Shown: positions 8,422 to 18,510 of the stretch, in pieces
Layout: every line of letters begins with the position of its first letter
Position numbering within the stretch: position 1 is the stretch's first letter
Assembly (NCBI GenBank): GCA_030066795.1
Contig: JASJAW010000001.1
Location: 248,001-312,000 of the forward strand
Origin: Dinoroseobacter sp.
GTDB lineage: Bacteria; Pseudomonadota; Alphaproteobacteria; Rhodobacterales; Rhodobacteraceae
Direction of reading: 5' to 3'
DNA: 64,000 nucleotides
The notes under the pieces: model-generated
What the model saw: only the letters and a program-made list of their open reading frames with translations
Databases searched by the model: none
Told to the model about the DNA's origin: nothing
Translations under genes and position numbers: made by a program

Positions 8422-9351
8422 ATGGATCTTTATCTGCACCTTGGTGCCCACAGGACGGGCAGCACGACATTCCAGTTTTTTGCAAGATCGCAACGTCGGG
8501 CGCTGCGATATGCTGGTGTCTCTGTGTGGGGCCCTTCGGAGACACGGGACGGCCGGATGGATCCCTTCTTTAAGGCCGCTGACCGGGTCACGCCCGCTTT
8601 GGCCAGAGCCGGACGCCAATCCAGCAAGGCGCTGCGGGTCCGCTTTTCCCAAAGCCCGGACAGAGCGCTTTTGATCTCGGATGAGAATTTCCTGGGCTCA
8701 ATGTACGCCAACGTGCGTGGGCGCAGACTTTATGAAGACGCTGGCCGCAGGCTTGTGCGGTTGCAGCCCGCAGTGGCACGCGATTGCCGGCGCATCGGGC
8801 TGGCGATCCGCAGCTATGACAGACACTGGGCGTCATCTCTTGCCTTTGTGCTGCGCAAAGAGCGTCGAGGCACAAACCCCACCGAACTTGCCGCTCTGGC
8901 GGCCCAGCCGCGCCGCTGGCGCGATGTTATCGCCGATGTTGCGGCGGTGTTTCCGCGCGCCGAGATCGTCGTCTGGCCATTCGAGTCACTGGTGGGCGCG
9001 CCCGGAGCCGTTTTGCGTCGGATGATACCTGAACTGACGACGGTGCCATTGTCGCCGCGCGCGGGGCATCACCACCCCTCGCCATCCTGTTCTGAGCTGC
9101 GCGCCACTATTCCAATGGTTCGTGCCCGCAGGAGTATTCGTGGCGAAGGGGCTTGGAGCCCGTTTGATGCCGACACCAGCGCCTATCTGCGCGCCCAGTA
9201 CGCCGATGATATTGCGTGGCTGCGCGCCGGCGCGGACGGTGTCGCCAGCTACTTTGAAACCCAAGAAATCAAGAGCCCCGAGGTCATCGCGGGCCACCCC
9301 GGACTGACAAGAGGAACCGACCATGACCAAAGGCAAAGACGCGTGGGTTGA
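8422..9351 (+). CDS. Sulfotransferase-like protein overlapping the mutase gene
   Basis: A 309-aa protein starting [18 protein letters not shown]. The [13 protein letters not shown] stretch resembles the 5'-phosphosulfate loop of PAPS-dependent sulfotransferases, normally KTGTTSL-like. A second family-like point is [12 protein letters not shown] near residue 130, where a 3'-phosphate-binding Arg/Ser is expected. ATG 8422 is chosen because the P-loop follows at once; the frame is open further upstream but not conserved-looking. Its last 29 bases overlap the start of mcm, so the two are likely coupled. Substrate and activity are unknown. Confidence 0.68.
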   Translation: MDLYLHLGAHRTGSTTFQFFARSQRRALRYAGVSVWGPSETRDGRMDPFFKAADRVTPALARAGRQSSKALRVRFSQSPDRALLISDENFLGSMYANVRGRRLYEDAGRRLVRLQPAVARDCRRIGLAIRSYDRHWASSLAFVLRKERRGTNPTELAALAAQPRRWRDVIADVAAVFPRAEIVVWPFESLVGAPGAVLRRMIPELTTVPLSPRAGHHHPSPSCSELRATIPMVRARRSIRGEGAWSPFDADTSAYLRAQYADDIAWLRAGADGVASYFETQEIKSPEVIAGHPGLTRGTDHDQRQRRVG

Positions 9352-11461
9352 TCTGGCCACGAAGGAACTTCGCGGGCGCGCACTGGAAGACCTTACCTGG
9401 CAAACCCTGGAAGGCATCGAAGTGCAGCCGCTCTATACCGCTGAGGATGTGGCGGGGATGGAGCATCTGAATTCGACCCCTGGTTTGGCTCCGTTCACGC
9501 GGGGTGTGAAAGCCACTATGTACGCCGGTCGCCCGTGGACGATCCGGCAATACGCGGGCTTCTCGACCGCTGAGGAATCAAACGCCTTTTATCGCAAGAA
9601 CCTTGCGGCCGGGCAGCAAGGGGTGTCGGTGGCGTTCGATCTGGCGACGCACCGCGGCTATGACAGCGACCACCCGCGCGTGGTCGGTGATGTCGGTAAG
9701 GCCGGTGTGGCCATCGACAGCGTCGAGGACATGAAGATTCTCTTCGATGGAATCCCACTCGATAAAGTGTCCGTCTCCATGACGATGAATGGGGCTGTGA
9801 TCCCGATCCTCGCGAATTTCATTGTTGCGGGTGAGGAGCAGGGCCATGAACGGTCGGTTCTGTCCGGCACGATCCAGAACGACATTCTGAAGGAGTTCAT
9901 GGTACGGAACACCTATGTTTATCCGCCAGAGCCGTCGATGCGGATCATCGCGGATATCATCGAGTACACCTCCAACGAGATGCCGAAATTCAACTCTATC
10001 TCGATCTCCGGCTACCATATGCAGGAGGCCGGTGCGAACCTCGTGCAGGAGCTGGCCTTCACCTTGGCTGACGGGCGCGAATATGTGCGTGCGGCCATCG
10101 CCCGAGGCATGGATGTGGATAAGTTCGCAGGGCGACTGTCCTTCTTTTTTGCCATTGGTATGAACTTCTTTATGGAAGCTGCGAAACTGCGCGCGGCCCG
10201 ATTGCTGTGGCATCGCATCATGTCGGAGTTTGAACCGAAGAACCCGCGCTCGATGATGCTTCGTACGCACTGCCAGACCTCCGGCGTGTCGCTGCAGGAA
10301 CAGGATCCCTACAACAACGTCATCCGCACCGCCTATGAGGCGATGAGCGCGGTGCTTGGTGGCACGCAGTCGCTGCATACGAACGCTTTGGATGAAGCCA
10401 TTGCGCTGCCCACCGAATTCAGCGCGCGCATTGCGCGAAACACGCAGCTCATTCTGCAGGAAGAAACCGGCGTGACCAACGTGGTCGACCCTCTGGCGGG
10501 GTCCTACTACGTCGAAAGCCTGACCAATGAATTGGCTGAGAAGGCCTGGGCCCTGATCGAAGAGGTCGAGGAAATGGGCGGCATGACCAAGGCCGTGGGC
10601 TCCGGCATGCCCAAGCTAAGGATTGAGGAATCTGCAGCCAAGCGTCAGGCGATGATCGACAAGGGCGATGAGGTGATCGTGGGGGTCAACAAATATCGCA
10701 AGGACGAGGAAGACCCGATCGACATATTGGAGATCGACAATCAGGCTGTCCGCGAAAGTCAGGTTGCAAGGCTTGGGGACATTCGAAAAAGCCGCGACGC
10801 CGCGGCATGCGAGGTCGCTTTGGCCGAACTGGAGCGCCGCGCATCAGAGGGAGGAAACCTTCTGGAAGCAGCGGTAGAAGCAGCGCGGGCACGCGCCAGC
10901 GTGGGAGAGATCAGCATGGCGATGGAGAAAGTGTTCGGCCGCCATCGGGCGGAAGTGAAAACGCTCGCTGGCGTTTATGGCGCAGCCTATGAAGGGGATG
11001 ACGGCTTTGCCGCGATCCAACAAGCCGTGGAGGGCTTTGCCGAAGATGAAGGGCGCCGCCCGCGGATGTTGGTGGTCAAGATGGGGCAGGACGGCCATGA
11101 TCGCGGCGCTAAGGTCATTGCAACTGCCTTTGCCGATATCGGGTTCGACGTCGATGTGGGACCACTGTTCCAGACCCCGGAAGAGGCAGCACAGGACGCG
11201 ATTGACAATGATGTCCATGTGGTCGGCATCTCCAGCCAGGCCGCCGGTCATAAGACATTGGCGCCGAAACTGGTTGAGGCGCTGAAGGCACAGGGCGCAG
11301 GAGACATCATCGTAATTTGCGGGGGCGTGATCCCGCAGCAGGACTATCAGTATCTCTATGATGCGGGTGTCAAAGCTATTTTTGGGCCGGGCACCAATAT
11401 ACCCGAAGCAGCGAAGGATATTCTGTCCCTCATCCGCGACGCGCGAGCGGAAGCAGCCTGA
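9323..11461 (+). CDS. mcm: Methylmalonyl-CoA mutase (large, B12-binding)
   Basis: Adenosylcobalamin-dependent isomerase turning (R)-methylmalonyl-CoA into succinyl-CoA, the last step of propionate entry to the TCA cycle. At 712 aa it is a full-length single-chain enzyme. The TIM-barrel substrate domain spans about 1-520 ([21 protein letters not shown] near the start), and the C-terminal B12 domain carries DGHDRG with His592 as the lower cobalt ligand. GAGGA precedes ATG 9323. The epimerase and the MeaB/ArgK chaperone are not in the window. A terminator hairpin follows seven bases after the stop. Confidence 0.96.
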   Translation: MTKGKDAWVDLATKELRGRALEDLTWQTLEGIEVQPLYTAEDVAGMEHLNSTPGLAPFTRGVKATMYAGRPWTIRQYAGFSTAEESNAFYRKNLAAGQQGVSVAFDLATHRGYDSDHPRVVGDVGKAGVAIDSVEDMKILFDGIPLDKVSVSMTMNGAVIPILANFIVAGEEQGHERSVLSGTIQNDILKEFMVRNTYVYPPEPSMRIIADIIEYTSNEMPKFNSISISGYHMQEAGANLVQELAFTLADGREYVRAAIARGMDVDKFAGRLSFFFAIGMNFFMEAAKLRAARLLWHRIMSEFEPKNPRSMMLRTHCQTSGVSLQEQDPYNNVIRTAYEAMSAVLGGTQSLHTNALDEAIALPTEFSARIARNTQLILQEETGVTNVVDPLAGSYYVESLTNELAEKAWALIEEVEEMGGMTKAVGSGMPKLRIEESAAKRQAMIDKGDEVIVGVNKYRKDEEDPIDILEIDNQAVRESQVARLGDIRKSRDAAACEVALAELERRASEGGNLLEAAVEAARARASVGEISMAMEKVFGRHRAEVKTLAGVYGAAYEGDDGFAAIQQAVEGFAEDEGRRPRMLVVKMGQDGHDRGAKVIATAFADIGFDVDVGPLFQTPEEAAQDAIDNDVHVVGISSQAAGHKTLAPKLVEALKAQGAGDIIVICGGVIPQQDYQYLYDAGVKAIFGPGTNIPEAAKDILSLIRDARAEAA

Positions 11462-11467
11462 TCTTTC

Positions 11468-11496
11468 TGAGCCCAACGCACTGCGTTTTGGGCTCA
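11468..11496. terminator. Shared terminator of convergent mcm and lysR genes
   Basis: TGAGCCCAA (11468-11476) pairs with TTGGGCTCA (11488-11496), a nine-base perfect stem. It ends mcm on the forward strand, followed by GCTTTC. On the reverse strand the stem includes the stop codon of the LysR gene (11494-11496), and the mirrored side gives AAAGA, so it may work both ways. Confidence 0.65.
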
Positions 11497-12423
11497 GCTT
11501 TCAATCACCAGTTCGGGCCAGCTTTGCCGGGCAACATCACGGATCACAGCGGCAATTTCCCGATAACCTGTGTCGCGGGCGCTCTGGCGGCGCCAAACAA
11601 GCCCTGCGGTGCGCGACAGGCGGCGCCCGGCCAGCGGCCGGATGGCCACCTCCGCCCCGCGCCCTTCGATCTCCGAGCGTACGTATAGAGCCGGCAGCAG
11701 CGTCAGCCCCATGCCCATGCCAACCATCTGGCGCAGCGCGTCGAGGCTGGTGCCCTCATAGTCCCGCGCCAGTTGCGCGCCCGTGTCGCGGCAGACCTCG
11801 GTGATCTGGTCGTGGAGGTGATAGGCGGGACTGAGGGTGAGCATTGACTCGCCCTTGAGATCGCCAGGCGTGATCTGAGCAGCCGCCGTCAGCGGGTGAT
11901 CGGCAGGAAGAGCCAGCATCAGCGGTTCGCGAAACAGGCGCGCGGTTGCGAAATCTGCGCCTGCCACCGGAAGTTGCGTCAGAATTGCGTCGTGGCTGCC
12001 ACGTGCGAGATCAGTTTCGAGAACCCTTGGAGCATCCTCGCGTATGTAGAGCCGCAAATCCGGATGTGCTGCATGTAACGCGCCCACTACATGCGGCATC
12101 AAGTAGGGGCCTAGCGTCGCTTTTGCTCCCAGGCGAATTGTTCCTGCCAGTCCGTCCCGCGCGGTCGACGCGTATTCGACAAGATCGCGGACACCATCGA
12201 GCACTCCGCGCGCCCGCGCGCACACCTCGCGCCCCGCAGGGGTCATGCGCACGCCACCTCGTCCTCGCTCTACGAGCCGCAGGCCCAGCCTTTCCTCAAG
12301 CAACTGGATCTGAGCGCTGAGCGAGGGTTGCGTGACGCCGACCAATTCTGCGGCACGGCGAAAATGCGCGGTCTCCTGCAAGGCCAAGAGAAATTTCAGT
12401 TGTTTTACGGTTGGATCCTGCAT
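11494..12423 (-). CDS. OxyR-like LysR-family regulator lacking the peroxidatic cysteine
   Basis: A 309-aa LysR-type regulator with the N-terminal winged helix (LVGVTQPSLSAQIQLLEERLG, about 18-50) and an effector domain close to OxyR. E. coli OxyR senses peroxide with Cys199 and Cys208 in GHCLRDQ...C. The aligned stretch here is AYHLHDQITEVC, so the first cysteine is His202 and only Cys211 remains. It should therefore not form the OxyR disulfide and may sense something else. It is convergent with mcm and divergent from the mrp operon, which could be its target. No katG or ahpC is adjacent. Confidence 0.85.
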   Translation of the reverse strand: MQDPTVKQLKFLLALQETAHFRRAAELVGVTQPSLSAQIQLLEERLGLRLVERGRGGVRMTPAGREVCARARGVLDGVRDLVEYASTARDGLAGTIRLGAKATLGPYLMPHVVGALHAAHPDLRLYIREDAPRVLETDLARGSHDAILTQLPVAGADFATARLFREPLMLALPADHPLTAAAQITPGDLKGESMLTLSPAYHLHDQITEVCRDTGAQLARDYEGTSLDALRQMVGMGMGLTLLPALYVRSEIEGRGAEVAIRPLAGRRLSRTAGLVWRRQSARDTGYREIAAVIRDVARQSWPELVIES

Positions 12424-12774
12424 GGCGCTTTCAATTGGAAAAAACTATTGAAACTTTTTGTATGATTGGCTTTTCATTTGCAAGGAAAAAGCCAAATAAC
12501 TGCGCACGGAGGCACTAAGCCAACACGCTTCGCACCGTCTGATACCTTCATGTTTCCTCATGTCGGGCGGCGAGAAGCTCAGTATCGGGCCAATACGGAA
12601 AGACGGGGTCCCTCATCTTTCTGGCCTGTTCCGCCGCAAGGCGGTGGGGTCGCGCCGCATCCGGGGCCGCGGCGCGACCCGTCCAAAATCCCCGATCTCT
12701 TGTCCGCAGGCCATGCGCCGCTAGAACTAACCTATGGTGCCGAGTCGGCGCCCAGAATTGAGTAGACGCTGCCC
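12424..12774. other. Intergenic region between lysR and mrpA with long hairpin
   Basis: These 351 bases separate the divergent lysR and mrp genes. Next to lysR the DNA is AT-rich and probably holds its promoter. At 12647-12658 GGGTCGCGCCGC pairs perfectly with GCGGCGCGACCC at 12669-12680, a 12-base stem in the mrpA leader; no T-run follows, so it may be a leader structure. An open frame of 99 codons across the region (12466-12765) has no recognisable features and a composition unlike the neighbouring genes. Confidence 0.5.
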
Positions 12775-15021
12775 ATGCCCCGGCCTCTGACCTTGCTTCC
12801 CGCACTTGTGAGCGCGCTTGTTGCGCTTTGGTTCGCGGGCTTTATTCCCGAGATTGCGGCCGGAGAAGTTCTGACGTGGTCGCGGCCTTGGATTCCGGGC
12901 GCGGGGATCGATTTCGCATTCCTGCTCGATGGCCTCTCGCTTCTTTTTGCACTTATGGTCACCGGAATCGGGGCCATCATCTTCCTGTATTCGGCAGTTT
13001 ATTTCAAAGGCCATCCCAAACTGACGATGTTGCTGGTTCTGCTGAGCCTGTTTGCAATCTCCATGCTGGGTTTGGTGCTGGCGGACGACGCGATCACGTT
13101 GTTTGTTTTCTGGGAGGGGACAACCATCACGTCCTTCCTGCTGGTGGGTTTTGACCATGAGAAGGAGAAGGCACGCGACAATGCACTGCAGGCCTTGATC
13201 GTTACGGGACTTGGCGGCCTTGCACTGCTGGCCGGTCTGATCTTGCTCGGAGCAGAGGCAGGCACCTTCCGTTTGTCGGAGATGAACGCGCAAGGTGAAC
13301 TGATCAAAGCCTCTGCACTCTATCTGCCAATCCTGATCCTTGTTTTCCTCGGCGCCTTTACAAAATCGGCGCAGTTCCCGTTTCACTTCTGGTTGCCCGG
13401 AGCAATGGCGGCCCCGACGCCAGTTTCGGCCTATCTGCACTCAGCAACGATGGTCAAAGCCGGCATTTACCTGCTGGCCCGTTTGACGCCTGCTTTGGGC
13501 GGCACAGACGTTTGGTTCTGGACTCTGACCATCGTCGGCGCCGTTACCATGGTCTGGACGTCCATCCTTGCGCTGAAGCAAACCGATTTGAAGCTGATGC
13601 TCGCCTATACAACCGTAATGGCGCTGGGCGCGTTGACGATGTTCCTCGGGGGCGGGACGCGCTATGCGGCGATGACGGTCGCCGTGTTTCTGATCGTGCA
13701 CGCGCTGTACAAGGCGGCACTCTTCTTGACGGTCGGGCTCATCGACAAGGGAACCGGAACCCGTGAAGTGAACCAACTTGGCGGACTGGCTCGCGTCATG
13801 CCAGTTACGTTGACGATTGCGATGCTGGCGGCATTGTCGATGGCTGGCTTTCCGCCCTTTATCGGGTTCATTGGGAAAGAGTTGATATACGAGGCAAGTC
13901 TCGGCGTCGTCACAGAGCCCCTGTTCGTGGCGACGGCGGCGCTGTTGGCAAACGCCAATATGGTTGCGGCAGCCGGTCTTGTCGCAGTGGCTCCGTTCTT
14001 CGGCAAGCAGTGCCAGACACCCAAAACCCCGGCTGACCCGACGCCATGGCTTTGGGTCGGGCCGGCTCTGCTGGCGGTTCTTGGCCTCACGTTTGGCGTG
14101 ATCCCCTCACTGATCGACAGCTCCATTGTAACGCCGGTGGTGCAGTCAATCATTCCCGGCGAAAAGCCGGTGGAGCTGAAGATCTGGCACGGGGTAAACC
14201 TGCCTCTGATGCTGTCTCTGCTGACGTTCGGTCTCGGGTTCGCACTGTTCTACGGTCGGGCGCAGATCCGCAGTTCGCTGCAGTCTGAAAACTTCACTGG
14301 CGGTCTGGACGCCAACAAGACCTACTTCTTGTGGCTCAAAGCGTTTAAGTCTTTCGCGGCTTGGACAGCGCGAACCGTCCAGGGCGGACAGATGACCGTG
14401 TATCTGCGGACAGCCTTCGTCGTGCTGGGGCTGCTGATCTGGGGCGCGCATCTTTCTTCGCGCGATCCCTTCAATCCGTCTGCAGAGTTCCCGGACCTAA
14501 TTCCATTGACGATCTGTCTGCTGATTGCGGTATCCGCCGCTGTCGTGCTCCGGACCGGCTCGCGGCTGTACGGATTGACCGCGCTGGGCGTTGTCGGGGC
14601 AGGGATAGCGATCCTGTTTGTGTTCTACTCAGCGATCGACGTTGCGATCACGCAGCTTCTGGTGGAGATGCTGGTGGTGCTGATCCTTGCAGTCGCTTTG
14701 GTCAAGTTGCCGACCATGCCGCGTGAGGTAACCTTCCGTGCTGGTGACGCCGTTATCGCTTCAGCGCTCGGGCTCGGTGTTGCATTTGTGCTCGCAGCGG
14801 TGGTTATGAAGCCGTTCGATCCGCGTATCACCGAGTTTTTTAACGCCGCCAGCTACCCTGAAGCCTTTGGACGCAACGTGGTGAACGTCATTCTTGTAGA
14901 TTTCAGAGCCCTCGACACACTCGGTGAAGTGGCCGTTGTGCTTATTGCCGCTATTTCGGCGGTAGCCGCTCTCACCGCAGGCAAGAGGGCCTTGGCTGTG
15001 AAGAAGGAGGGCGACAAATGA
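12775..15021 (+). CDS. mrpA: Mrp Na+(K+)/H+ antiporter subunit A
   Basis: Largest membrane subunit of the Mrp/Mnh antiporter, related to NuoL; it helps couple proton entry to sodium or potassium export. The 748 aa contain a NuoL-like antiporter domain (about 55-420, with [20 protein letters not shown] and [32 protein letters not shown] core), then the MbhD/DUF4040 (about 560-640) and MbhE (about 665-745) domains. It starts a seven-gene operon in which the first stop overlaps the next start by four bases. Such systems serve sodium and alkaline-pH homeostasis, consistent with marine life. Confidence 0.95.
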   Translation: MPRPLTLLPALVSALVALWFAGFIPEIAAGEVLTWSRPWIPGAGIDFAFLLDGLSLLFALMVTGIGAIIFLYSAVYFKGHPKLTMLLVLLSLFAISMLGLVLADDAITLFVFWEGTTITSFLLVGFDHEKEKARDNALQALIVTGLGGLALLAGLILLGAEAGTFRLSEMNAQGELIKASALYLPILILVFLGAFTKSAQFPFHFWLPGAMAAPTPVSAYLHSATMVKAGIYLLARLTPALGGTDVWFWTLTIVGAVTMVWTSILALKQTDLKLMLAYTTVMALGALTMFLGGGTRYAAMTVAVFLIVHALYKAALFLTVGLIDKGTGTREVNQLGGLARVMPVTLTIAMLAALSMAGFPPFIGFIGKELIYEASLGVVTEPLFVATAALLANANMVAAAGLVAVAPFFGKQCQTPKTPADPTPWLWVGPALLAVLGLTFGVIPSLIDSSIVTPVVQSIIPGEKPVELKIWHGVNLPLMLSLLTFGLGFALFYGRAQIRSSLQSENFTGGLDANKTYFLWLKAFKSFAAWTARTVQGGQMTVYLRTAFVVLGLLIWGAHLSSRDPFNPSAEFPDLIPLTICLLIAVSAAVVLRTGSRLYGLTALGVVGAGIAILFVFYSAIDVAITQLLVEMLVVLILAVALVKLPTMPREVTFRAGDAVIASALGLGVAFVLAAVVMKPFDPRITEFFNAASYPEAFGRNVVNVILVDFRALDTLGEVAVVLIAAISAVAALTAGKRALAVKKEGDK

Positions 15022-15467
15022 ACTCCACCATCCTGAAGACAGCTACGCGGTTATTGTTACCCATTTTCCTGATTGCATCCATCCTGATCCTCTGGCGCGG
15101 TCACAACCAGCCTGGCGGCGGCTTCATCGGCGGTTTGATGGCGGTCATCGGCGTGGCGCTCTACGCTATTGCAGCCTCTATCGATGAGGCGCGGCGGCGG
15201 TTGCGGGTAGATCCTCTGGTTCTGGCTGGCGTTGGCCTTGCCTGCTCAGTTCTTGGCGGCCTGTGGGGGTCCGCTGCGGGCGGCGCGTTCCTCCAAGGTG
15301 TCTGGCCGTTTTATGAATATGTGTCCGGCGAAGGGACAAAGGGTTGGCCCATCGGGTCGGTGCTGTTGTTCGACACTGGCGTTTACCTGACCGTGTTGGG
15401 CGCCGTGTGTGCCATCATCTTCGCTTTGGAAGAAGCGGTTTTCGCCGAGCGAGAGGGAAGCCGCTAA
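15018..15467 (+). CDS. mrpB: Mrp antiporter subunit B (MnhB domain)
   Basis: A 149-aa membrane protein with four hydrophobic segments and the MnhB signature ([14 protein letters not shown] at about 29-42). It begins four bases inside mrpA (ATGA) and shares one base with mrpC. It is a separate gene here, whereas several rhizobial Mrp/Pha systems fuse A and B. Confidence 0.94.
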   Translation: MNSTILKTATRLLLPIFLIASILILWRGHNQPGGGFIGGLMAVIGVALYAIAASIDEARRRLRVDPLVLAGVGLACSVLGGLWGSAAGGAFLQGVWPFYEYVSGEGTKGWPIGSVLLFDTGVYLTVLGAVCAIIFALEEAVFAEREGSR

Positions 15468-15898
15468 TGGAACTGGTTCTGGCAGGTCTTGTGGGCTTTC
15501 TGGTGGCGTGTGGCGCGTACCTGATGATGAGCGGGCAGCTCATCCGTTTTCTTTTCGGACTTGTGCTTCTGTCCAACGCAGCAAATCTGGCGATTTTTGC
15601 GGCAGGTCGTCTGACCTATGCGACACCGCCTTTCGTAGTTTCGGGACAGATCGCGCCGGCGGCTGGGGCAGCCAACGCGCTTCCGCAAGCATTGATCCTA
15701 ACCGCGATTGTCATTGGGTTTGGCCTGCTTGCTTTTGCACTGGCGCTGGCCTTCCGCGCCTGGCAATCGCTTGGCACCACTGAGATGGATGCGATGCGGG
15801 CGTGTGAGCCGGTCGATTTTGCGGCTGGTAAGACGAAAGAAAAAACGCTCGATCCTTCGAAGTCCTATGAGCGGAATCGACTGGAGGCCGCCGAATGA
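15467..15898 (+). CDS. mrpC: Mrp antiporter subunit C (NuoK-like)
   Basis: A 143-aa NuoK-like subunit with three membrane helices (GLVGFLVACGAYLMM, LFGLVLLSNAANLAIF, ALILTAIVIGFGLLAF). ATG 15467 shares its A with the mrpB stop. The C-terminal 35 residues are a charged cytoplasmic tail longer than in many homologues. Confidence 0.93.
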   Translation: MELVLAGLVGFLVACGAYLMMSGQLIRFLFGLVLLSNAANLAIFAAGRLTYATPPFVVSGQIAPAAGAANALPQALILTAIVIGFGLLAFALALAFRAWQSLGTTEMDAMRACEPVDFAAGKTKEKTLDPSKSYERNRLEAAE

Positions 15899-17445
15899 GT
15901 CCCGAAATGCTTCTGGTCTGGCCCATCGCGCTGCCGATGATCACGGCGGTTCTGACCTTGGTGCTGCGGCGTAGCCCGGTTGGCGATACCGTTTCTCTTG
16001 TAGGCGCTGTTGCTCTTCTGGCCGCTGGCATCACTCTATTGATGCACGTGTTGGAGTTTGGCCCGATCTCGGCGCAGATGGGCAGTTGGGCTGCGCCATT
16101 CGGGATTACGCTCTTTGCGGATATTCTTTCAGCGGCGATGGTCGTAATCGCCGGCATCGTCGCTGTGGCGGTTGTTGTCTACAGCCGTCAGGACGTGAGC
16201 GAAGGCGAACGCGCTGTCGGGTTCCATGCGCTCAGTCATGCTTTGCTGGTAGGTGTCTGCGGCGCCTTTCTGACGGGCGACATCTTCAACCTCTATGTGT
16301 GGTTCGAAGTGATGCTGATCGCTTCCTTTGGATTGCTTGTCATCGGCGGGCGCCGGGACCAGATGGATGCGGCTGTGAAGTATGTCGGCCTGAACCTGAT
16401 CGCAACGCTCGCTTTCCTTGCGGGCGTTGGCATCCTGTATGGTGCAGCGGGTACGCTGAACATGGCCGACCTGCACCTGACGCTGGCGGACCGGCAGAAC
16501 GAAACGGCTGTGCTGGCAGCTGCGGCAATGCTGCTCTTTGCCTTTGGGGCCAAGGCCGCCATGTTTCCGGTTTTTGCGTGGTTGCCTGCTTCCTATCACA
16601 CGCCGGCTTTTGCAACGTCCGCCCTCTTCGCTGCGCTGCTGACAAAGGTCGGGGTCTACGCGCTTTTACGTGTGTTCACGGTTGTCTTCGATGGCTCTGG
16701 CGCGTTCCTGCAACCGATTTTGCTGGTTGGGGCGGTTCTGACCATGGTGGTTGGCGTCCTTGGAGCAGCGGCGCAGAACGATGTGCGGCGCATCCTGTCG
16801 TTCCACATTATCAGCCAGATCGGCTACATGGTCCTTGGGCTCGCGCTCTTCACACCGCTCGCGATCATTGGCGCGATTTTCTATCTATTTCACCACATCA
16901 TCGTGAAGGCGAACCTGTTCTTCGTGGCAGGCGTGATCCGCTGGAAAGCCGGGTCCGAGGAGCTCGACAAAATCGGAGGCCTGCTGAAAGCATCGCCGCT
17001 TCTGGCGATCCTGTTCCTGATCCCGGCTCTCAGCCTCGCGGGCGTGCCGCCGTTAAGCGGGTTCTGGGCGAAGTTCATCATCGTCCAGGCCAGTCTTGAG
17101 GCCCGCGATTGGTGGGTAGCAGTCGCGGCTCTGGCGGTTGGACTGATTACGCTCTTCTCGATGACGAAAATCTGGCTTGCTGCCTTTTGGAAGGAGCATC
17201 CGGACGCGGAACCGGCTGCAATGCCTGTGGCGCCTCGCTCAATGATTTGGCCAATTGCGACGCTTGCCGTGATGACCGTGATCATCGGCATCGCCGCTGG
17301 TCCGCTGTATACAACAGCGGAGGAAGCCGCCGTGACGCTGCTCGATCCGTTGGCGTATGTCGAAGTCGTTTTGGGACCCGAGGCCGTGGCGGAAGCGCGC
17401 GCTTCCGAAGCAGCTGAACTACAGCTTGCGGAGGTCGCGCAATGA
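15895..17445 (+). CDS. mrpD: Mrp antiporter subunit D (NuoN/L-like)
   Basis: A 516-aa polytopic antiporter subunit homologous to NuoL/M/N. The typical core is present: FNLYVWFEVMLIASFGLL with the conserved Glu of the proton channel, KAAMFPVFAWLPASYHTPAF, and HIISQIGYMVLGL. Proton or cation translocation is shared with MrpA. It overlaps mrpC and mrpE by four bases each. Confidence 0.95.
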   Translation: MSPEMLLVWPIALPMITAVLTLVLRRSPVGDTVSLVGAVALLAAGITLLMHVLEFGPISAQMGSWAAPFGITLFADILSAAMVVIAGIVAVAVVVYSRQDVSEGERAVGFHALSHALLVGVCGAFLTGDIFNLYVWFEVMLIASFGLLVIGGRRDQMDAAVKYVGLNLIATLAFLAGVGILYGAAGTLNMADLHLTLADRQNETAVLAAAAMLLFAFGAKAAMFPVFAWLPASYHTPAFATSALFAALLTKVGVYALLRVFTVVFDGSGAFLQPILLVGAVLTMVVGVLGAAAQNDVRRILSFHIISQIGYMVLGLALFTPLAIIGAIFYLFHHIIVKANLFFVAGVIRWKAGSEELDKIGGLLKASPLLAILFLIPALSLAGVPPLSGFWAKFIIVQASLEARDWWVAVAALAVGLITLFSMTKIWLAAFWKEHPDAEPAAMPVAPRSMIWPIATLAVMTVIIGIAAGPLYTTAEEAAVTLLDPLAYVEVVLGPEAVAEARASEAAELQLAEVAQ

Positions 17446-17792
17446 AGTTGCTGATCCAGATATACGGGACGCTGAACCTGGCGATCTATTTCTTGTATGA
17501 GCTTTTCGTCTCCAGTTTGCGCGTGGCGTGGGATGTGTTGACGCCTGAGATGAAGGCGCGTCCGACATTCATCGTGATGCCACTGGATGCCAAGTCCGAC
17601 GTTGAGCTTATGTTGACCGCCAACATCATTTCGCTGACGCCAGGAACCTTGTCGATTGATCTGAACGGCGACCGGTCCGAACTTCTGATCCATTCGATGT
17701 TCGGGGCTGAAGACCCGGAAGGCGAGATCGCAGCGATGAAACAAGGCATCGAGCGTCGCGTTCTCCGAGCGACCCGGGGGGTGAACCTATGA
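17442..17792 (+). CDS. mrpE: Mrp antiporter subunit E, short form
   Basis: A 116-aa MrpE with the conserved membrane helix (AIYFLYELFVSSLRVAWDVL) and soluble domain (ANIISLTPGTLSIDLNGD). Bacillus and Staphylococcus MrpE are about 158 aa. This version starts at the point corresponding to residue 45 or so and lacks the first membrane segment. The ATGA overlap with mrpD supports the short start, so the shortening looks genuine and not a wrong start choice. Confidence 0.9.
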   Translation: MKLLIQIYGTLNLAIYFLYELFVSSLRVAWDVLTPEMKARPTFIVMPLDAKSDVELMLTANIISLTPGTLSIDLNGDRSELLIHSMFGAEDPEGEIAAMKQGIERRVLRATRGVNL

Positions 17793-18142
17793 TCGAGACG
17801 CTGTCGGTTATTCTTCTGGAGACACGCCAGCAGGGGCCGTTGGGGGCCGCCGTTATGTTTGCTTTTGTCACAGTGACCGGCGCTTTGGTGTTGGCGACCT
17901 ACCGACTTCTAAAAGGTCCCACTCTGCCCGACCGCGTCGTCGCGCTTGATCTGATTTCGATCCTTCTTGTGGCGTTGCTGACCCTGTTTGCCCTGTCGAG
18001 CCGCGTGGAGACCTATCTGGACGCGGCCTTGGTGCTGGCGCTTGTGGCGTTTCTGGGCACCGTGGCGCTGGCGCGTTTCATGCTCCGGTCGGGGCGCAGC
18101 TACGCACGGTTCAACTCCAGCGCCGAGGAGGATGCGCCATGA
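17789..18142 (+). CDS. mrpF: Mrp antiporter subunit F
   Basis: A 117-aa subunit with three hydrophobic helices and the MrpF pattern (LLKGPTLPDRVVALDLIS) at about 43-60. It is made longer than many homologues by about 25 N-terminal residues. Four-base overlaps join it to mrpE and mrpG. Confidence 0.92.
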   Translation: MIETLSVILLETRQQGPLGAAVMFAFVTVTGALVLATYRLLKGPTLPDRVVALDLISILLVALLTLFALSSRVETYLDAALVLALVAFLGTVALARFMLRSGRSYARFNSSAEEDAP

Positions 18143-18510
18143 GTATCGCCGATTGGATCGCGGTCGTGCTGCTGGTGGGCGGAGGCTTTTTTGCTTTCAT
18201 CGCGGCGCTTGGGCTGGTTCGCATGCAAGATGTCTACATCCGTATGCATGCGTCTACTAAGGCTGGGACGCTGGGTGTTGGCATGATCGCGGCCGCTGTT
18301 GCGATGACGGCCAGCGGCGAAGGCGTTGTTAAGGAAGTCGCGATCATTCTGTTTTTGCTTTTTACCGCCCCGATTGGTGCGCACCTGATTGCACGGGCGG
18401 CGTTCCAGTCACGGGTTCCGGTGTCTACACCCGGCGTTGCCGAGAGAACCCGCGAGTCCTTCGTCTGCGAAAACGAGGTTGAAGCCACGCCTGCAACTCC
18501 GGCGGAATGA
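18139..18510 (+). CDS. mrpG: Mrp antiporter subunit G
   Basis: A 123-aa subunit with three hydrophobic segments and the MrpG core (LGLVRMQDVYIRMHASTKAGTLG at about 24-46). It completes the A-G set required for the functional antiporter. The C-terminal 30 residues are an extra hydrophilic tail. It overlaps the following acetyltransferase gene by four bases. Confidence 0.93.
   Translation: MSIADWIAVVLLVGGGFFAFIAALGLVRMQDVYIRMHASTKAGTLGVGMIAAAVAMTASGEGVVKEVAIILFLLFTAPIGAHLIARAAFQSRVPVSTPGVAERTRESFVCENEVEATPATPAE

Noticed and set aside
12466..12765. Open frame of 99 codons in the lysR-mrpA gap
   Set aside because: No family features, Pro/Gly/Arg-rich low-complexity translation, and it covers the strong hairpin at 12647-12680.
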